From Chitinophaga pinensis (lineage in GTDB: Bacteria > Bacteroidota > Bacteroidia > Chitinophagales > UBA10324), in the NCBI GenBank assembly GCA_945903305.1, contig CAMDOA010000005.1:1-64000 (forward strand): DNA of 64,000 nt, read 5' to 3'. Positions 38,212-48,400 of the stretch are shown here, one piece after another; within the stretch, counting starts at the first letter, position 1, and each line of letters starts with the position of its first letter. Position numbers and translations under genes: made by a program. The notes beneath the pieces are model-generated. The model did not search any database. It was not told the origin of the DNA and saw nothing but the letters and a program-made list of their open reading frames with translations.

Positions 38212-39132
38212 AAATGAAATATTCCTTTTCATACCTGTTAATTTTGTTCGCTTGATTGGGGAATCTTTAAACAGTTTATTAAAAACTTCAGTTGTCATTT
38301 CAATCCATTCTCTTGATGATAAATTTAATTTTTCCTGAGTTGAATTAAACTGCGGTTCACTGTGTGGTTTCAAAAACCGATTCCACGGACAAACATCCTG
38401 ACACACATCGCAACCAAAAGCCCACCCATCCATTTTGTTTTTAAACTCCAACGGAATTTCTTCTTTCAGTTCAATGGTTAAATATGAAATGCACTTGCTT
38501 CCTTCTATAACTTTATCAGGAAGAATGGCTTCTGTTGGGCACGCATCAATGCATTTTGTACAAGTGCCGCAATAATCTTTTGTCATTGCCGAATCATAAC
38601 TCAGTTCAATATCAAGAATTAATTCGGCCAGAAAAAAATAAGATCCCGCATTTTTATTTATTAGCATTCCGTTTTTTCCAATCCAACCCAAACCGGATTT
38701 CTGAGCCCAAGTTCGTTCCAGCACCGGCGCCGAATCAACAAATGCTCTGCCGTTTACTTCGCCAATGTTTTCCTTGATGAAAGCAAGAAGCATTTTTAAT
38801 TTTTCCTTAATAATAAAATGATAGTCATTACCAAAAGCATACTTCGAAATTTTGGGAATATCAGTTTGCTGAATTTCTTCAGGATAATAATTCAGCATCA
38901 GTGAGATTACCGATTTTGCATCCGGAACTAATTTTCTTGGGTCAACTCTTTTATCAAACCAGTTCTCCATGTAGTGCATTTTTCCATGCATGCCTTGTTG
39001 CAACCATTTCTCTAATCGTTGTGCATCATCATTTAAAAATTCTGCTTTTGCAATTCCACAAAAATCAAAACCCAAGCGCGCTGCTTCGGTTTTAAGTTGC
39101 TGAGTGTAGTTTGCAATTGCAAGTTTTTCCAT
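38194..39132 (-). CDS. queG: Epoxyqueuosine reductase
   Basis: A 312-residue cobalamin- and iron-sulfur-dependent enzyme that reduces epoxyqueuosine to queuosine in tRNA anticodons. The N-terminal domain has the typical [12 protein letters not shown]; two [4Fe-4S] motifs follow, [12 protein letters not shown] and [10 protein letters not shown]. Length is close to that of bacterial QueG proteins without the C-terminal HEAT extension. It is transcribed against the ABC permease. No other queuosine gene is in the window. Confidence 0.95.
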   Translation of the reverse strand: MEKLAIANYTQQLKTEAARLGFDFCGIAKAEFLNDDAQRLEKWLQQGMHGKMHYMENWFDKRVDPRKLVPDAKSVISLMLNYYPEEIQQTDIPKISKYAFGNDYHFIIKEKLKMLLAFIKENIGEVNGRAFVDSAPVLERTWAQKSGLGWIGKNGMLINKNAGSYFFLAELILDIELSYDSAMTKDYCGTCTKCIDACPTEAILPDKVIEGSKCISYLTIELKEEIPLEFKNKMDGWAFGCDVCQDVCPWNRFLKPHSEPQFNSTQEKLNLSSREWIEMTTEVFNKLFKDSPIKRTKLTGMKRNISFLFPSK

Positions 39133-39243
39133 GAGTGGTCAAAAATAATTGCATCCAGATGAAAACACTTTTAATAATCAGGTGAAAATAATTTTCATCG
39201 AACAATAAAAATTCATCAATACTTTTATAAAAAATTTAATCAA

Positions 39244-39609
39244 ATGAAAAGAAATACAATTTCAATTATTACAGTTTATTGCTTTGCAATTGTCATTATG
39301 TTCGCCTGCAACAGTTCAAACACAACAGATGTTAAAACCACTCCCGAAATGGAAGAATTCATGAATTCATTGGATGGTAAATACGAATCAGTTACAGCAG
39401 CCATTCAAAAATTTGCAAAAACTTCCGACTTAAATACCGCTGATATGGACATGAAGGATTTGCGTGAACCCATCATTATTTCGGCGCATGTAAATGATTC
39501 AACTACCTGCTACCTTATAAAAACCAACGACGGAGCAAAAGATTGTCAGTACGAATTATGCTGGAACAATGGAAAAATAATTGGCATTGCCGATAAAACT
39601 CCACTGTAA
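39244..39609 (+). CDS. Small lipoprotein, unknown function
   Basis: A 121-residue protein with a lipoprotein leader ending in IVIMFACNSS. The mature part is acidic (PEMEEFMNSLDGKYE) and closes with CYLIKTNDGAKDCQYELCW, where three cysteines lie close together. I do not recognise a family. It stands alone between two minus-strand genes, so it has its own promoter. Confidence 0.75.
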   Translation: MKRNTISIITVYCFAIVIMFACNSSNTTDVKTTPEMEEFMNSLDGKYESVTAAIQKFAKTSDLNTADMDMKDLREPIIISAHVNDSTTCYLIKTNDGAKDCQYELCWNNGKIIGIADKTPL

Positions 39610-39640
39610 ATATTAAATCAGCGGATTACTTTATTTTCAA

Positions 39641-40399
39641 TTAAAATTCAGATTGCACCGGAGGAGCACCCAGGTTTTTCACCTTAATTATCCGCAACCA
39701 GTTTAAAAATAAAATCACCGGATAAAGCGGATCAATTTCATACCATCGCTTACCGAAGTTAATGGCCGATGGATATTTATGATGGTTGTTATGATAGGAT
39801 TCTCCCAACATTAATATATCAACACGGAAAAGATTTTTGGAAGTATTTTCCTGAACATACTTGGTGTTACCATATTTATGAGCAAACCAATTAATTATAG
39901 CTCCATGAAAAGGCCCCATTACAATTTGTATTGGAAGCAATAAAAAGAACCACAACGCAGGAGCAAAATAAATATAGAAAGCAATATAAAGTCCCACCCA
40001 CATTAGCCGTGAAAACCAACTGTGACCGAATAGGTCAAGTGCCCGCCAGTTCGGAAGATTTTTTTCAAAGCGCTCTTCAAAATTTAATTTGCCTGTAAAC
40101 AAATCCATATAAACTTTAGCAGTAGTCCACATCATTGAAAAAATACTTGAAAAATATTTTGGTGAATGCGGGTCTTTTTCGGTATCGGTATATGCGTGAT
40201 GTGCACGGTGAAGTATGGCATAAGTCCTTGGACTCAGATACGACGAACCCTGAAACACATATGAAAGAACATAAAAAACTTTCTCCCATGTTTTATTCAT
40301 TGTAAAAGCACCATGTGCTGCATAACGATGATAAAAGAAAGATTGAGTGAAAAGCGACAGGTACCAGTGAAGTACGAAAAAAAGAATTATTGCAATCAT
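39641..40399 (-). CDS. Acyl-lipid/acyl-CoA desaturase
   Basis: A 252-residue membrane di-iron enzyme that introduces a double bond (delta-9 type) into fatty acyl chains. All three histidine boxes are present: HRYAAH, HRAHHAYTD and ESYHNNHHKYP. Membrane helices lie before the first box and between the second and third. There is no fused cytochrome b5, so electrons must come from a separate protein. Desaturases of this kind help adjust membrane fluidity to cold; regulation is not visible here. Confidence 0.93.
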   Translation of the reverse strand: MIAIILFFVLHWYLSLFTQSFFYHRYAAHGAFTMNKTWEKVFYVLSYVFQGSSYLSPRTYAILHRAHHAYTDTEKDPHSPKYFSSIFSMMWTTAKVYMDLFTGKLNFEERFEKNLPNWRALDLFGHSWFSRLMWVGLYIAFYIYFAPALWFFLLLPIQIVMGPFHGAIINWFAHKYGNTKYVQENTSKNLFRVDILMLGESYHNNHHKYPSAINFGKRWYEIDPLYPVILFLNWLRIIKVKNLGAPPVQSEF

Positions 40400-40528
40400 G
40401 TTTTTTGAAGACGGTAACCGACAGTTTAAATTGTTAAGACTTAAAATTTATTTCTTTAAGGCGGCGGCAATGATAAAGCAATCTCATTGTCCGCACAAAT
40501 ATTTGACTGTTAACAAAGTAAACTCTAT

Positions 40529-40595
40529 GTCTTGTTTGGCAACAATGAAATAGTATTCAGGTCAAGAAGTCTTGTTTGGCAAATGATTCAGGTCA
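40529..40595. promoter_or_regulatory. Duplicated bipartite motif upstream of clpB
   Basis: GTCTTGTTTGGCAA occurs at 40529-40542 and 40569-40582, and ATTCAGGTCA at 40555-40564 and 40586-40595, in the same order both times. The pair lies 70-140 bases before the clpB ATG and could hold regulatory sites; TTGTTTGG resembles part of a promoter but no full consensus is present. Confidence 0.4.
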
Positions 40596-40667
40596 TTTTT
40601 TCTTATTCTTTATCACAATACCTTCATGGAATTACATTTGAGATGCAGCAGCAAAACATTCAATACT

Positions 40668-43283
40668 ATGAACTTAAATCAATTCACAATCAAATCGCAG
40701 GAAGCTGTTCAGAAGGCGCAGGAAATAGCAACCGGTTTTCAGCAGCAGCAATTAGATACAGCTCATATTCTGAAAGGAATAATTGAAGTGGATGAAAATG
40801 TTACTCCGTTTCTGTTGAAGAAATTAGGTGTGAATGTTTCCTTACTTGAACAAAAGGCAGATGCCATTATTCAGAAGCAACCGAAAGTTACGGGCGGACA
40901 AATTTATTTATCTGGTGATGCCAATGCTGCTATTGCAAAAGCACAATCATTACTCAAAGAATTCAAAGATGAATTTGTATCCATCGAACATTTAATACTT
41001 GGATTGCTTTCAGGTAAGGATGAAACTGCACGGTTGATGAAAGAAAGCGGATTGAATGAGAAGGATTTAAAACTTGCGATAAAGGAATTAAGAAAAGGAA
41101 GTACAGTAAAAGACCAGAATGTTGAAGCCACTTACAATGCACTGAACAAGTATGCAAAAAATTTAAACGACTTAGCTCAAAGCGGAAAACTGGATCCTGT
41201 TATTGGTCGCGATGAAGAAATCCGAAGAGTGTTACACATTCTTTCGCGTCGCACAAAAAATAATCCTGTTCTTGTTGGTGAGCCAGGAGTTGGTAAAACA
41301 GCAATCGCTGAAGGCATCGCGCACAGAATTGTAAATGGCGATGTTCCTGAAAATTTAAAAAGTAAAATTATTTTTTCTCTCGATATGGGCGCGTTGATGG
41401 CAGGTGCAAAATATCGCGGCGAGTTTGAAGAACGGTTAAAAGCAGTGGTGCGCGAAGTGACTGAAAGCAACGGAGAAATAATATTATTCATTGATGAAAT
41501 TCATACGCTCATTGGAGCCGGTGCCGCAGAAGGTGCAATGGATGCCGCAAATATTTTAAAACCTGCGTTGGCGCGAGGTGAGTTAAGAACTGTTGGTGCA
41601 ACCACTTTGAATGAGTATCAGAAATATTTTGAAAAAGATAAGGCACTCGAACGCAGATTTCAGAAAGTAATAATTGATGAACCTAATGAAGAGGATGCTA
41701 TTTCCATTTTGCGTGGATTAAAGGAACGATATGAAACACATCATAAAGTTCGTATAAAAGATGAAGCCATTATTTCCGCTGTTGAACTTTCTAACCGTTA
41801 TATCAGCGATCGTTTTTTACCTGATAAGGCCATTGATTTAATTGATGAAGCTGCGGCAAAGTTGCGTTTGGAAATGGATTCACTCCCCGAAGAATTAGAT
41901 GAAATTGAAAGAAGAATTCGTCAGTTGGAAATTGAGCGAGAAGCCATCAAGCGCGAAAAAGATGTAAAGAAGGTGAAAGAACTGAGTGAAGAAATTGCCA
42001 ATCTATCTGAAGAACGAAATAATTTAAAAGCAAAATGGCAAGCCGAAAAAGATGTGGCCAATGCGGTGCAGGAAATTAAATCTGCTATTGAAAATTATAG
42101 GCTCGAAGCAGAACAGGCAGAGCGCGCCGGTGATTATGGTAAGGTGGCGGAAATCCGTTACGGAAAAATTCGTGACGAAGAATTGAAACTGAAAAAGGCG
42201 GAAGATGAAATTAAGAAATTGAATCAGGGCACCCGCATGCTGAAAGAAGAAGTGGATGCTGAAGACATTGCTTCCATCGTTTCGAAGTGGACCGGGATTC
42301 CGGTGACAAAAATGTTGCAGAGCGAAAGAGAAAAACTGTTGCACCTCGAAGTTGATTTGCATAAAAGGGTAGTAGGGCAGGAGGAAGCAATTACTGCAGT
42401 GAGTGATGCAATACGCAGAAGCCGCGCAGGATTGCAAGACCCGCGCAAACCAATAGGTTCATTTATTTTTTTGGGAACTACAGGAGTAGGCAAAACAGAA
42501 TTGGCAAAAGCATTGGCTGAAATGTTATTCAACGATGAAAGTGCTTTGACACGAATAGATATGAGTGAATACCAGGAACGACATTCTGTTTCTCGATTGA
42601 TTGGTGCACCTCCGGGTTATGTAGGTTATGATGAAGGCGGTCAATTAACCGAAGCAGTTCGCCGCAAACCTTACTCTGTTGTGTTGCTCGATGAAATTGA
42701 AAAAGCGCATCCCGATGTTTTTAATATTTTATTACAGGTGCTGGATGATGGAAGACTGACTGATAATAAAGGCAGAACAGTCAACTTCAAGAACACCATT
42801 ATCATTATGACCAGCAACATGGGTTCACATATTATTCAGGAAAATTTTGCGAAGATTAATGAGAAGAACAAGTATGGAATTCTGGAAACCACCAAAGTAG
42901 AAGTGATGGACTTGTTGCGCAAAACCATTCGCCCTGAATTTTTAAACCGCATAGATGATATCATCATGTTCACTCCTTTGATGAAAAATGAAATTGTTGG
43001 AATAGTGGAAATACAAGTGAAGCAATTGCAGGCGATGCTGATGAAAAACAATATCAAATTAAATATTTCTGATAAAGCAAAAAAGACACTTGGCGATTTA
43101 GGTTACGACCCGACTTTAGGTGCACGACCATTGAAGCGTGTGATACAAAAAGAACTGGTAAATGAGTTATCGAAAAAAATTCTTTCCGGCGAAGTACAAT
43201 CCGAATCAGTAATATGGGTGGATATTAATAAGGCAGGCGATTTGGTTTTCAGCAATGAAGCGAGTGTGATTTCGATGAATTAA
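40668..43283 (+). CDS. clpB: ClpB disaggregase
   Basis: An 871-residue AAA+ chaperone that pulls proteins out of aggregates together with DnaK. The order is: Clp N domain (1-150), AAA1 with [13 protein letters not shown] and [13 protein letters not shown], a coiled-coil middle domain at about 400-530 (typical of ClpB rather than ClpA or ClpC), AAA2 with [13 protein letters not shown] and [13 protein letters not shown], and a C-terminal oligomerisation domain ([15 protein letters not shown]). ATG 40668 ([17 protein letters not shown]) is the usual start; the track begins 14 codons earlier with unrelated residues. Its end overlaps the next gene by four bases. Confidence 0.97.
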   Translation: MNLNQFTIKSQEAVQKAQEIATGFQQQQLDTAHILKGIIEVDENVTPFLLKKLGVNVSLLEQKADAIIQKQPKVTGGQIYLSGDANAAIAKAQSLLKEFKDEFVSIEHLILGLLSGKDETARLMKESGLNEKDLKLAIKELRKGSTVKDQNVEATYNALNKYAKNLNDLAQSGKLDPVIGRDEEIRRVLHILSRRTKNNPVLVGEPGVGKTAIAEGIAHRIVNGDVPENLKSKIIFSLDMGALMAGAKYRGEFEERLKAVVREVTESNGEIILFIDEIHTLIGAGAAEGAMDAANILKPALARGELRTVGATTLNEYQKYFEKDKALERRFQKVIIDEPNEEDAISILRGLKERYETHHKVRIKDEAIISAVELSNRYISDRFLPDKAIDLIDEAAAKLRLEMDSLPEELDEIERRIRQLEIEREAIKREKDVKKVKELSEEIANLSEERNNLKAKWQAEKDVANAVQEIKSAIENYRLEAEQAERAGDYGKVAEIRYGKIRDEELKLKKAEDEIKKLNQGTRMLKEEVDAEDIASIVSKWTGIPVTKMLQSEREKLLHLEVDLHKRVVGQEEAITAVSDAIRRSRAGLQDPRKPIGSFIFLGTTGVGKTELAKALAEMLFNDESALTRIDMSEYQERHSVSRLIGAPPGYVGYDEGGQLTEAVRRKPYSVVLLDEIEKAHPDVFNILLQVLDDGRLTDNKGRTVNFKNTIIIMTSNMGSHIIQENFAKINEKNKYGILETTKVEVMDLLRKTIRPEFLNRIDDIIMFTPLMKNEIVGIVEIQVKQLQAMLMKNNIKLNISDKAKKTLGDLGYDPTLGARPLKRVIQKELVNELSKKILSGEVQSESVIWVDINKAGDLVFSNEASVISMN

Positions 43284-44287
43284 ACGACTAACAAATTGCA
43301 CCCTCTAACATCACTGCTATCCATTCTGCCTGAAACAGAAAAACTTCCATCAGCATTTATTCTTCCCAAATCATCAGTAGCTATGAATGAGCAGGAGTAA
43401 ATGTTTGCCAGGTCAATAATATTTATGGCACCTGCATGAGTGAGCGAAAGAATTTCAAACGGGTCGTTTGGTTCGCGAATAAAAACTTTCATCCACGGAG
43501 GTGTAGAATAATTTCCATCAGTTTTTGAATAGGCTTGTGAAAGCAGTTCGGTCATTCCGTATTCTGAATAAATTGTTTTTACTCCGAATTTATTTTTCAG
43601 TTCTGCATGCACTTCTTCACGAATCATTTCTTTTTTCCGTCCCTTCATTCCACCGGTTTCCATAATCATTGTTTTCGAAAAATCGTGGGATGATTCGTTT
43701 GGAAAATCAAGCAAAGCGAAAGTCACTCCCAACAAAATATGTTTTTTATTTTCTGAATTCAATTGTTGAAGCAACTGAATTAATTCAGTTGTTGCATTCA
43801 AATAAAAACCAGAGCGGTCATCATTACTCTGTTCAATTAATTTCTTCGTCATGTAAATCAATGATGAATCGTTCCGTTCTAAGTAGGAGGGAAGCAAGGC
43901 GAGAAAAGTGAAATCTTCCGGTGAACCCAACGCAGATTTAAAATTGGTGATAAAAGATTTTTCATACAGTGAAAGGTCTTTAACATAATGACTGCTTGTT
44001 TCCAATCCGGTGGTGCCGCTGCTTTTAAAAATTGCTTCTGCTGTAAAATTTCCGGTTACCACTTCCTGTGTTTTAAAAAATTCAATAGGGAGAAAAGGAA
44101 TTTGTTGTAATGATTTTACATCGGTCACATTTATTTTCAGGTTTTTAATAAACTCTTTATAAATTTTATTGTGTTCGGCTTGCACCTGAAATATTTCCAA
44201 TGCCAGTTGTTCAAACTGAAGTTCATTCTCAATAGAAAAAATTCTTTTCTCAATATCTTTTTTGAACACCTGATTTATTTTCAACAA
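43280..44287 (-). CDS. LuxE/acyl-protein synthetase-like protein
   Basis: A 335-residue adenylate-forming-like protein. [15 protein letters not shown] is the phosphate-binding loop and [14 protein letters not shown] the second ATP motif; [11 protein letters not shown] and the final [11 protein letters not shown] fit the LuxE branch, which activates fatty acids and passes them to a protein cysteine or reductase. No luciferase or fatty acid reductase gene is near, so the Lux pathway itself is not implied. It is convergent with clpB. Confidence 0.82.
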   Translation of the reverse strand: MLKINQVFKKDIEKRIFSIENELQFEQLALEIFQVQAEHNKIYKEFIKNLKINVTDVKSLQQIPFLPIEFFKTQEVVTGNFTAEAIFKSSGTTGLETSSHYVKDLSLYEKSFITNFKSALGSPEDFTFLALLPSYLERNDSSLIYMTKKLIEQSNDDRSGFYLNATTELIQLLQQLNSENKKHILLGVTFALLDFPNESSHDFSKTMIMETGGMKGRKKEMIREEVHAELKNKFGVKTIYSEYGMTELLSQAYSKTDGNYSTPPWMKVFIREPNDPFEILSLTHAGAINIIDLANIYSCSFIATDDLGRINADGSFSVSGRMDSSDVRGCNLLVV

Positions 44288-44337
44288 AGGTGTAATTCAT
44301 TCAGCGCAGAAAAAAAGTATTTACTGATTTCTGTAAA

Positions 44338-44371
44338 ATAAAAAAAGGGCTGCACACCACATGCAGCCCTT
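44338..44371 (-). terminator. Rho-independent terminator after the PorP/SprF gene
   Basis: On the minus strand AGGGCTGCA and TGCAGCCCT form a perfect nine-base stem around a seven-base loop, followed by a T tract (TTTTTTTATTTTA). It lies about 60 bases after the PorP/SprF stop and ends the minus-strand adhesin operon. Confidence 0.9.
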
Positions 44372-44431
44372 AGCCCCGGATTAATTTGCCGTTGCTGTCA
44401 ACCTTGTTTTTAGGGTATTCTTAATTCTATT

Positions 44432-45424
44432 TTAAAAGTGCGGACAAAAAACTTTGTTTTTCTTCAGTGATGGAATGGTACCTATGTACTGAATGGCAAT
44501 TTCGGGTCCGCCCTGCGCATGACTTACTTTGGCGAGTTTAGAATAATTCAGATCGTAAGAAAATGTTAAGGAAAATTGATCAATATCCATTCGAACCACA
44601 AAAATCACAGCATCTTTCCACCGGTTTAATGCACCGAAATAAACCGATTTCTCCTGGCCTTTTCGTTTATCCATTGCCACTTTTCCAAAGGCGCCGAATA
44701 CTAATTCCTGATGTGGCCCCTGCACACTGTAAGCAACTTTAGGATAAATGGCTGCCATGGAAGCGATGGGTAATGTTGCACCAAAACTTCCAACATATTT
44801 TCTTGGAACTGCTGAAGTATTATCATTCATAAAAGTTTGCACAGGGTTATTAATGTGCGAAATATTGAAACCGAAATTCACATTTGAATATTTTGTTGGC
44901 ATATAATTGTATTCCACTCCGGCATTTACATCCACATATCCTGCTGTGTTGTAAGCAAAATTTTCGGTAGTGTTTCCACCTTCAAAATTTTCGTCGAAGC
45001 TGAGATAAGTATAATCGAGAAAGCTATTGATGTATCCTGCCTGAATTCCAAAGCCTAAATAATTTCTTCCCCATCTGTCGAGTGATTTATTGTAGGCAAC
45101 TGATGCTTCAAACAGGTTGGTTGTAAAATGCGAATCGCCGGCACGGTCAGAAAATGTGACTAAGCCAATTCCGAATAAATCTTTTTTATTAAATCCGGTA
45201 GGTATGCTGAAATCTAAAGAACCGCTGATAGTTTGATAAGGTACAGTAACACTTTTCCATTGATTTCTGTAAATCGCAGTCATACGATAATTACCATTGA
45301 AGAAACCGGTCTTCGCCGGATTCATGTATAAGGGTGCAGCATAAAACTGCGAGAAGTGAATATCCTGAGCTTGGGTGCCGAACACCGAGAAGCTGAGAAG
45401 CAAGACTATGTAAATCTTTTTCAT
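44432..45424 (-). CDS. PorP/SprF-family T9SS outer-membrane protein
   Basis: A 330-residue beta-barrel protein. After the signal peptide (VLLLSFSVFGTQAQ) comes the family opening DIHFSQFYAAPLYMNPAKTG, then paired strands such as YRMTAIYRNQWKSV, and a closing segment FSLTFSYDLNYSKL. SprF-like proteins are needed to secrete or attach their cognate type B substrate and are usually encoded next to it. Here the 1860-residue CHU_C protein ends 41 bases upstream, so the two form a likely pair. The C-terminus FCPHF is unusual in having a lone cysteine. Confidence 0.92.
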   Translation of the reverse strand: MKKIYIVLLLSFSVFGTQAQDIHFSQFYAAPLYMNPAKTGFFNGNYRMTAIYRNQWKSVTVPYQTISGSLDFSIPTGFNKKDLFGIGLVTFSDRAGDSHFTTNLFEASVAYNKSLDRWGRNYLGFGIQAGYINSFLDYTYLSFDENFEGGNTTENFAYNTAGYVDVNAGVEYNYMPTKYSNVNFGFNISHINNPVQTFMNDNTSAVPRKYVGSFGATLPIASMAAIYPKVAYSVQGPHQELVFGAFGKVAMDKRKGQEKSVYFGALNRWKDAVIFVVRMDIDQFSLTFSYDLNYSKLAKVSHAQGGPEIAIQYIGTIPSLKKNKVFCPHF

Positions 45425-45465
45425 GCTGCAGGATTTATGTGGTGAAAAATCATTTTCGTACTTTA

Positions 45466-48400
45466 CTATCTAATTACCGTAATGTTTCCTTGTTTGTTAA
45501 TATTTTGACCACCGGAGCAAAGTGCCTGTAAATAGTACACATACACACCCGGCGGCAGTTTTATTCCATTATATGTTCCATCCCAACCATCGTTTAAATC
45601 TGATGTTTCCCAAATTAATTGACCCCATCGATTATATATTTTGAAATAATTCAATTCTTTTATACCGATGGCACGCACCCTGAATTTTTCATTTTTATTA
45701 TCTCCGTTAGGTGTAAACGCATTGGGTACAAATAGTATATCATTCGGGCACGCCACTTTTATAATCATTTCATCTTCGCTCTTACATCCATCTTGCGAAA
45801 TAGTTGTGAGCGTATAGGTTGTATTGACAGTTGCAGTAACCAATGGAGTTAAACAATCAGTACAACTTAATCCATCAGCAGGGCTCCAGCTATAAGTTGC
45901 AAATGGAGTTGCTGTTCCGTTTAATTGAATTTCTGTTCCTGAAGGAATTTCAAAATCCTGACCTGCATTGCAATACGGCGATGGATTTACGATAACTACA
46001 ATACTCAATGTATCCACTTCACAAATTCCATCCGATACAATTACAGTATAAGTTGTAGTTTGAATTGGTGATGCAAATGGATTTGGTGAAAACGGATTAT
46101 CTAAACTATTCGATGGTGACCATAGATATTGATTGCCACCTGAAACCCCTAGCTGAAGAACACCACCAATGCAAATGGTTCCACCGTTGGCGGCAATGGC
46201 ATTTAATTGTGGGAGCACAAAAACGGATACAGAATCCTGTGCACTGCAACCATTCATATCGGTTCCTATAACAGTATAAACTGTTAACGAATCAGGCGAG
46301 GCATTGACAATAGAACCTGTTGAAGAATTTAATGTGAGAGAAGGACTCCATAAATAATTTGTTGCACCTGTGGCACTCATTAATGTACTTGCCTGAAAAC
46401 AAATTTGAACATCAGCACCGGCAACAACAATTGGTAAAGGATTTACTATAACAAGAACCTCATCGGTTGCTGTGCATCCATTAATATCAGTTACATGTAA
46501 ATTATAAGTTGTTGTAGAAATTGGATTTGCTGTTGGATTAAAAACTGCTGATGAATCGAAAGCTGATGAAGGCGACCAATTAAAAATTATTCCTCCCGCT
46601 CCATTTAATTGCACCGCATTTCCAATACAAATGGAAGTATCATTCCCGGCATTGGCAATGGCAGATGGAAATAAATTAATAGAAACGGTGGCCGTGTTCG
46701 AACATCCATTAATATCAATTCCGGTTACAGAATAATTTGTTGGTGTTAGTGCATTACAAATTGGATTTGCAATGCCGCCATTGTTCAGATTATTTAACGG
46801 AGACCATGTGTAGGTGCTTGCACCGCTTGCCTGTAGTTGAATATTTTGTCCGGGGCAAACTGTTGAATCGGGAACAGCAACCACAATTGGAAGTGAATTG
46901 ACATTTACAATTACAATATCGGTAGCTATACATCCATTTATATCTGTTACAGTTAATGAGTAAGTAGTATTTACTGTTGGTGATGCATTCGGATTGAAAA
47001 TTGTTGAGTCGCTTAATCCGATTGATGGCGACCAGTTGAAGTTTATTCCTCCACTTGCATTAAGTGTGGTTATTGCATTTAAACAAATTGTTGCATCGGG
47101 TCCGGCAGTTGCAATTGGATTATTTACTACGGTAATACTATTTGTAATTGTATCAATGCATCCATTTATTGATTGAACAATTAATGTGGTTATATAAATT
47201 CCGGAAGCAGAATAGGTATGAGTCGGAGATTGAATAGTAGAAAAATTTAATGCACCACTTGCAGCATCTCCGAAATTCCAGTTCCATAAAGTTATAGTTC
47301 CTGTAGGCTGAGAAAGATCAGTGAATGCAACCAACTGATTCGGACAAACTGTTGAATCATCCATGGAGAATGCAGCAGTTGGTGAAGCAAAAACATAAAC
47401 CGTATCAATGTACTGACCGGTGCATCCAACACTGGTTATAACATCAAGTGTTACAGCATAAATTCCGGGCGATGAATAATTGTGTGAAGGATTTTGTAGC
47501 GATGAAATATTATTTGCACCACTTACCACATCACCAAAATTCCAACTCCATGATGAAATGGAAACAAACGAAGTTGTTAAATCAGAAAACGAAATCAGGC
47601 CACTGTCGCAAATAGGATTTGGGTTTATTCCAAAACTTACATCAGGATTGCCAACCACAACGGTATCAAGAGCAATAGCAACATTGCATCCCTGACCATC
47701 ACTTATAATTACTTCAGGATAAAAAATTCCTGATGAAGTATAGGTATAACAAATTGTATCGTTTGAATTGGTGATAACAGTTCCATCTCCAAAATTCCAA
47801 TCGAAACTTACCGCGTTATTGGTAAATGCCTGAAAGCATGCATTCAATGGAATACAACCTGCACCTATAATGGAAGCAGTGATTCCTGCTGGTCCGCTGA
47901 TTGAAATGTAATTGTTAAACAGAATCATATTACTGCAACCATTTGAATCGGTTACAATTAAACTCACATCATAAGTTCCGGCAATGTTATAAGTATGAAA
48001 TGGATGTTGAAGTGATGAAGTATTTCCATCACCAAAATTCCAGAGATAAGTTGTGGCGCTATCAATGTTTGTTGAAAGATTGCTGAACTGAACTGCAAGC
48101 GGCGGACATGATGAATTGGTGGTGTCGGCAGTAAAATTTGCAGCAGGCATACTCACGGTTACAGTAACAGTATCAATTGTGGTTGATACACAACCGGAAG
48201 TATCAGATGCAGTTAATGTTACATTATAAATTCCGTTTGCCGAATAATAATGACAAGGTGTTGCGGCAAAAGAAATATTCCCATCACCGAAATCCCAAAC
48301 AAAATTCAGATTGCTGTTTCCGAAAGTGTTATTAATAAAGCATGCAGGATCGCCCAGGCAAATATTGGTAGCAACAGCATTGAAATCTATAACCGGAGAT

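Noticed and set aside
40532-40786. 84-codon plus-strand ORF before clpB
   Set aside because: Overlaps the start of clpB in another frame and runs through the duplicated upstream motif; no protein features.
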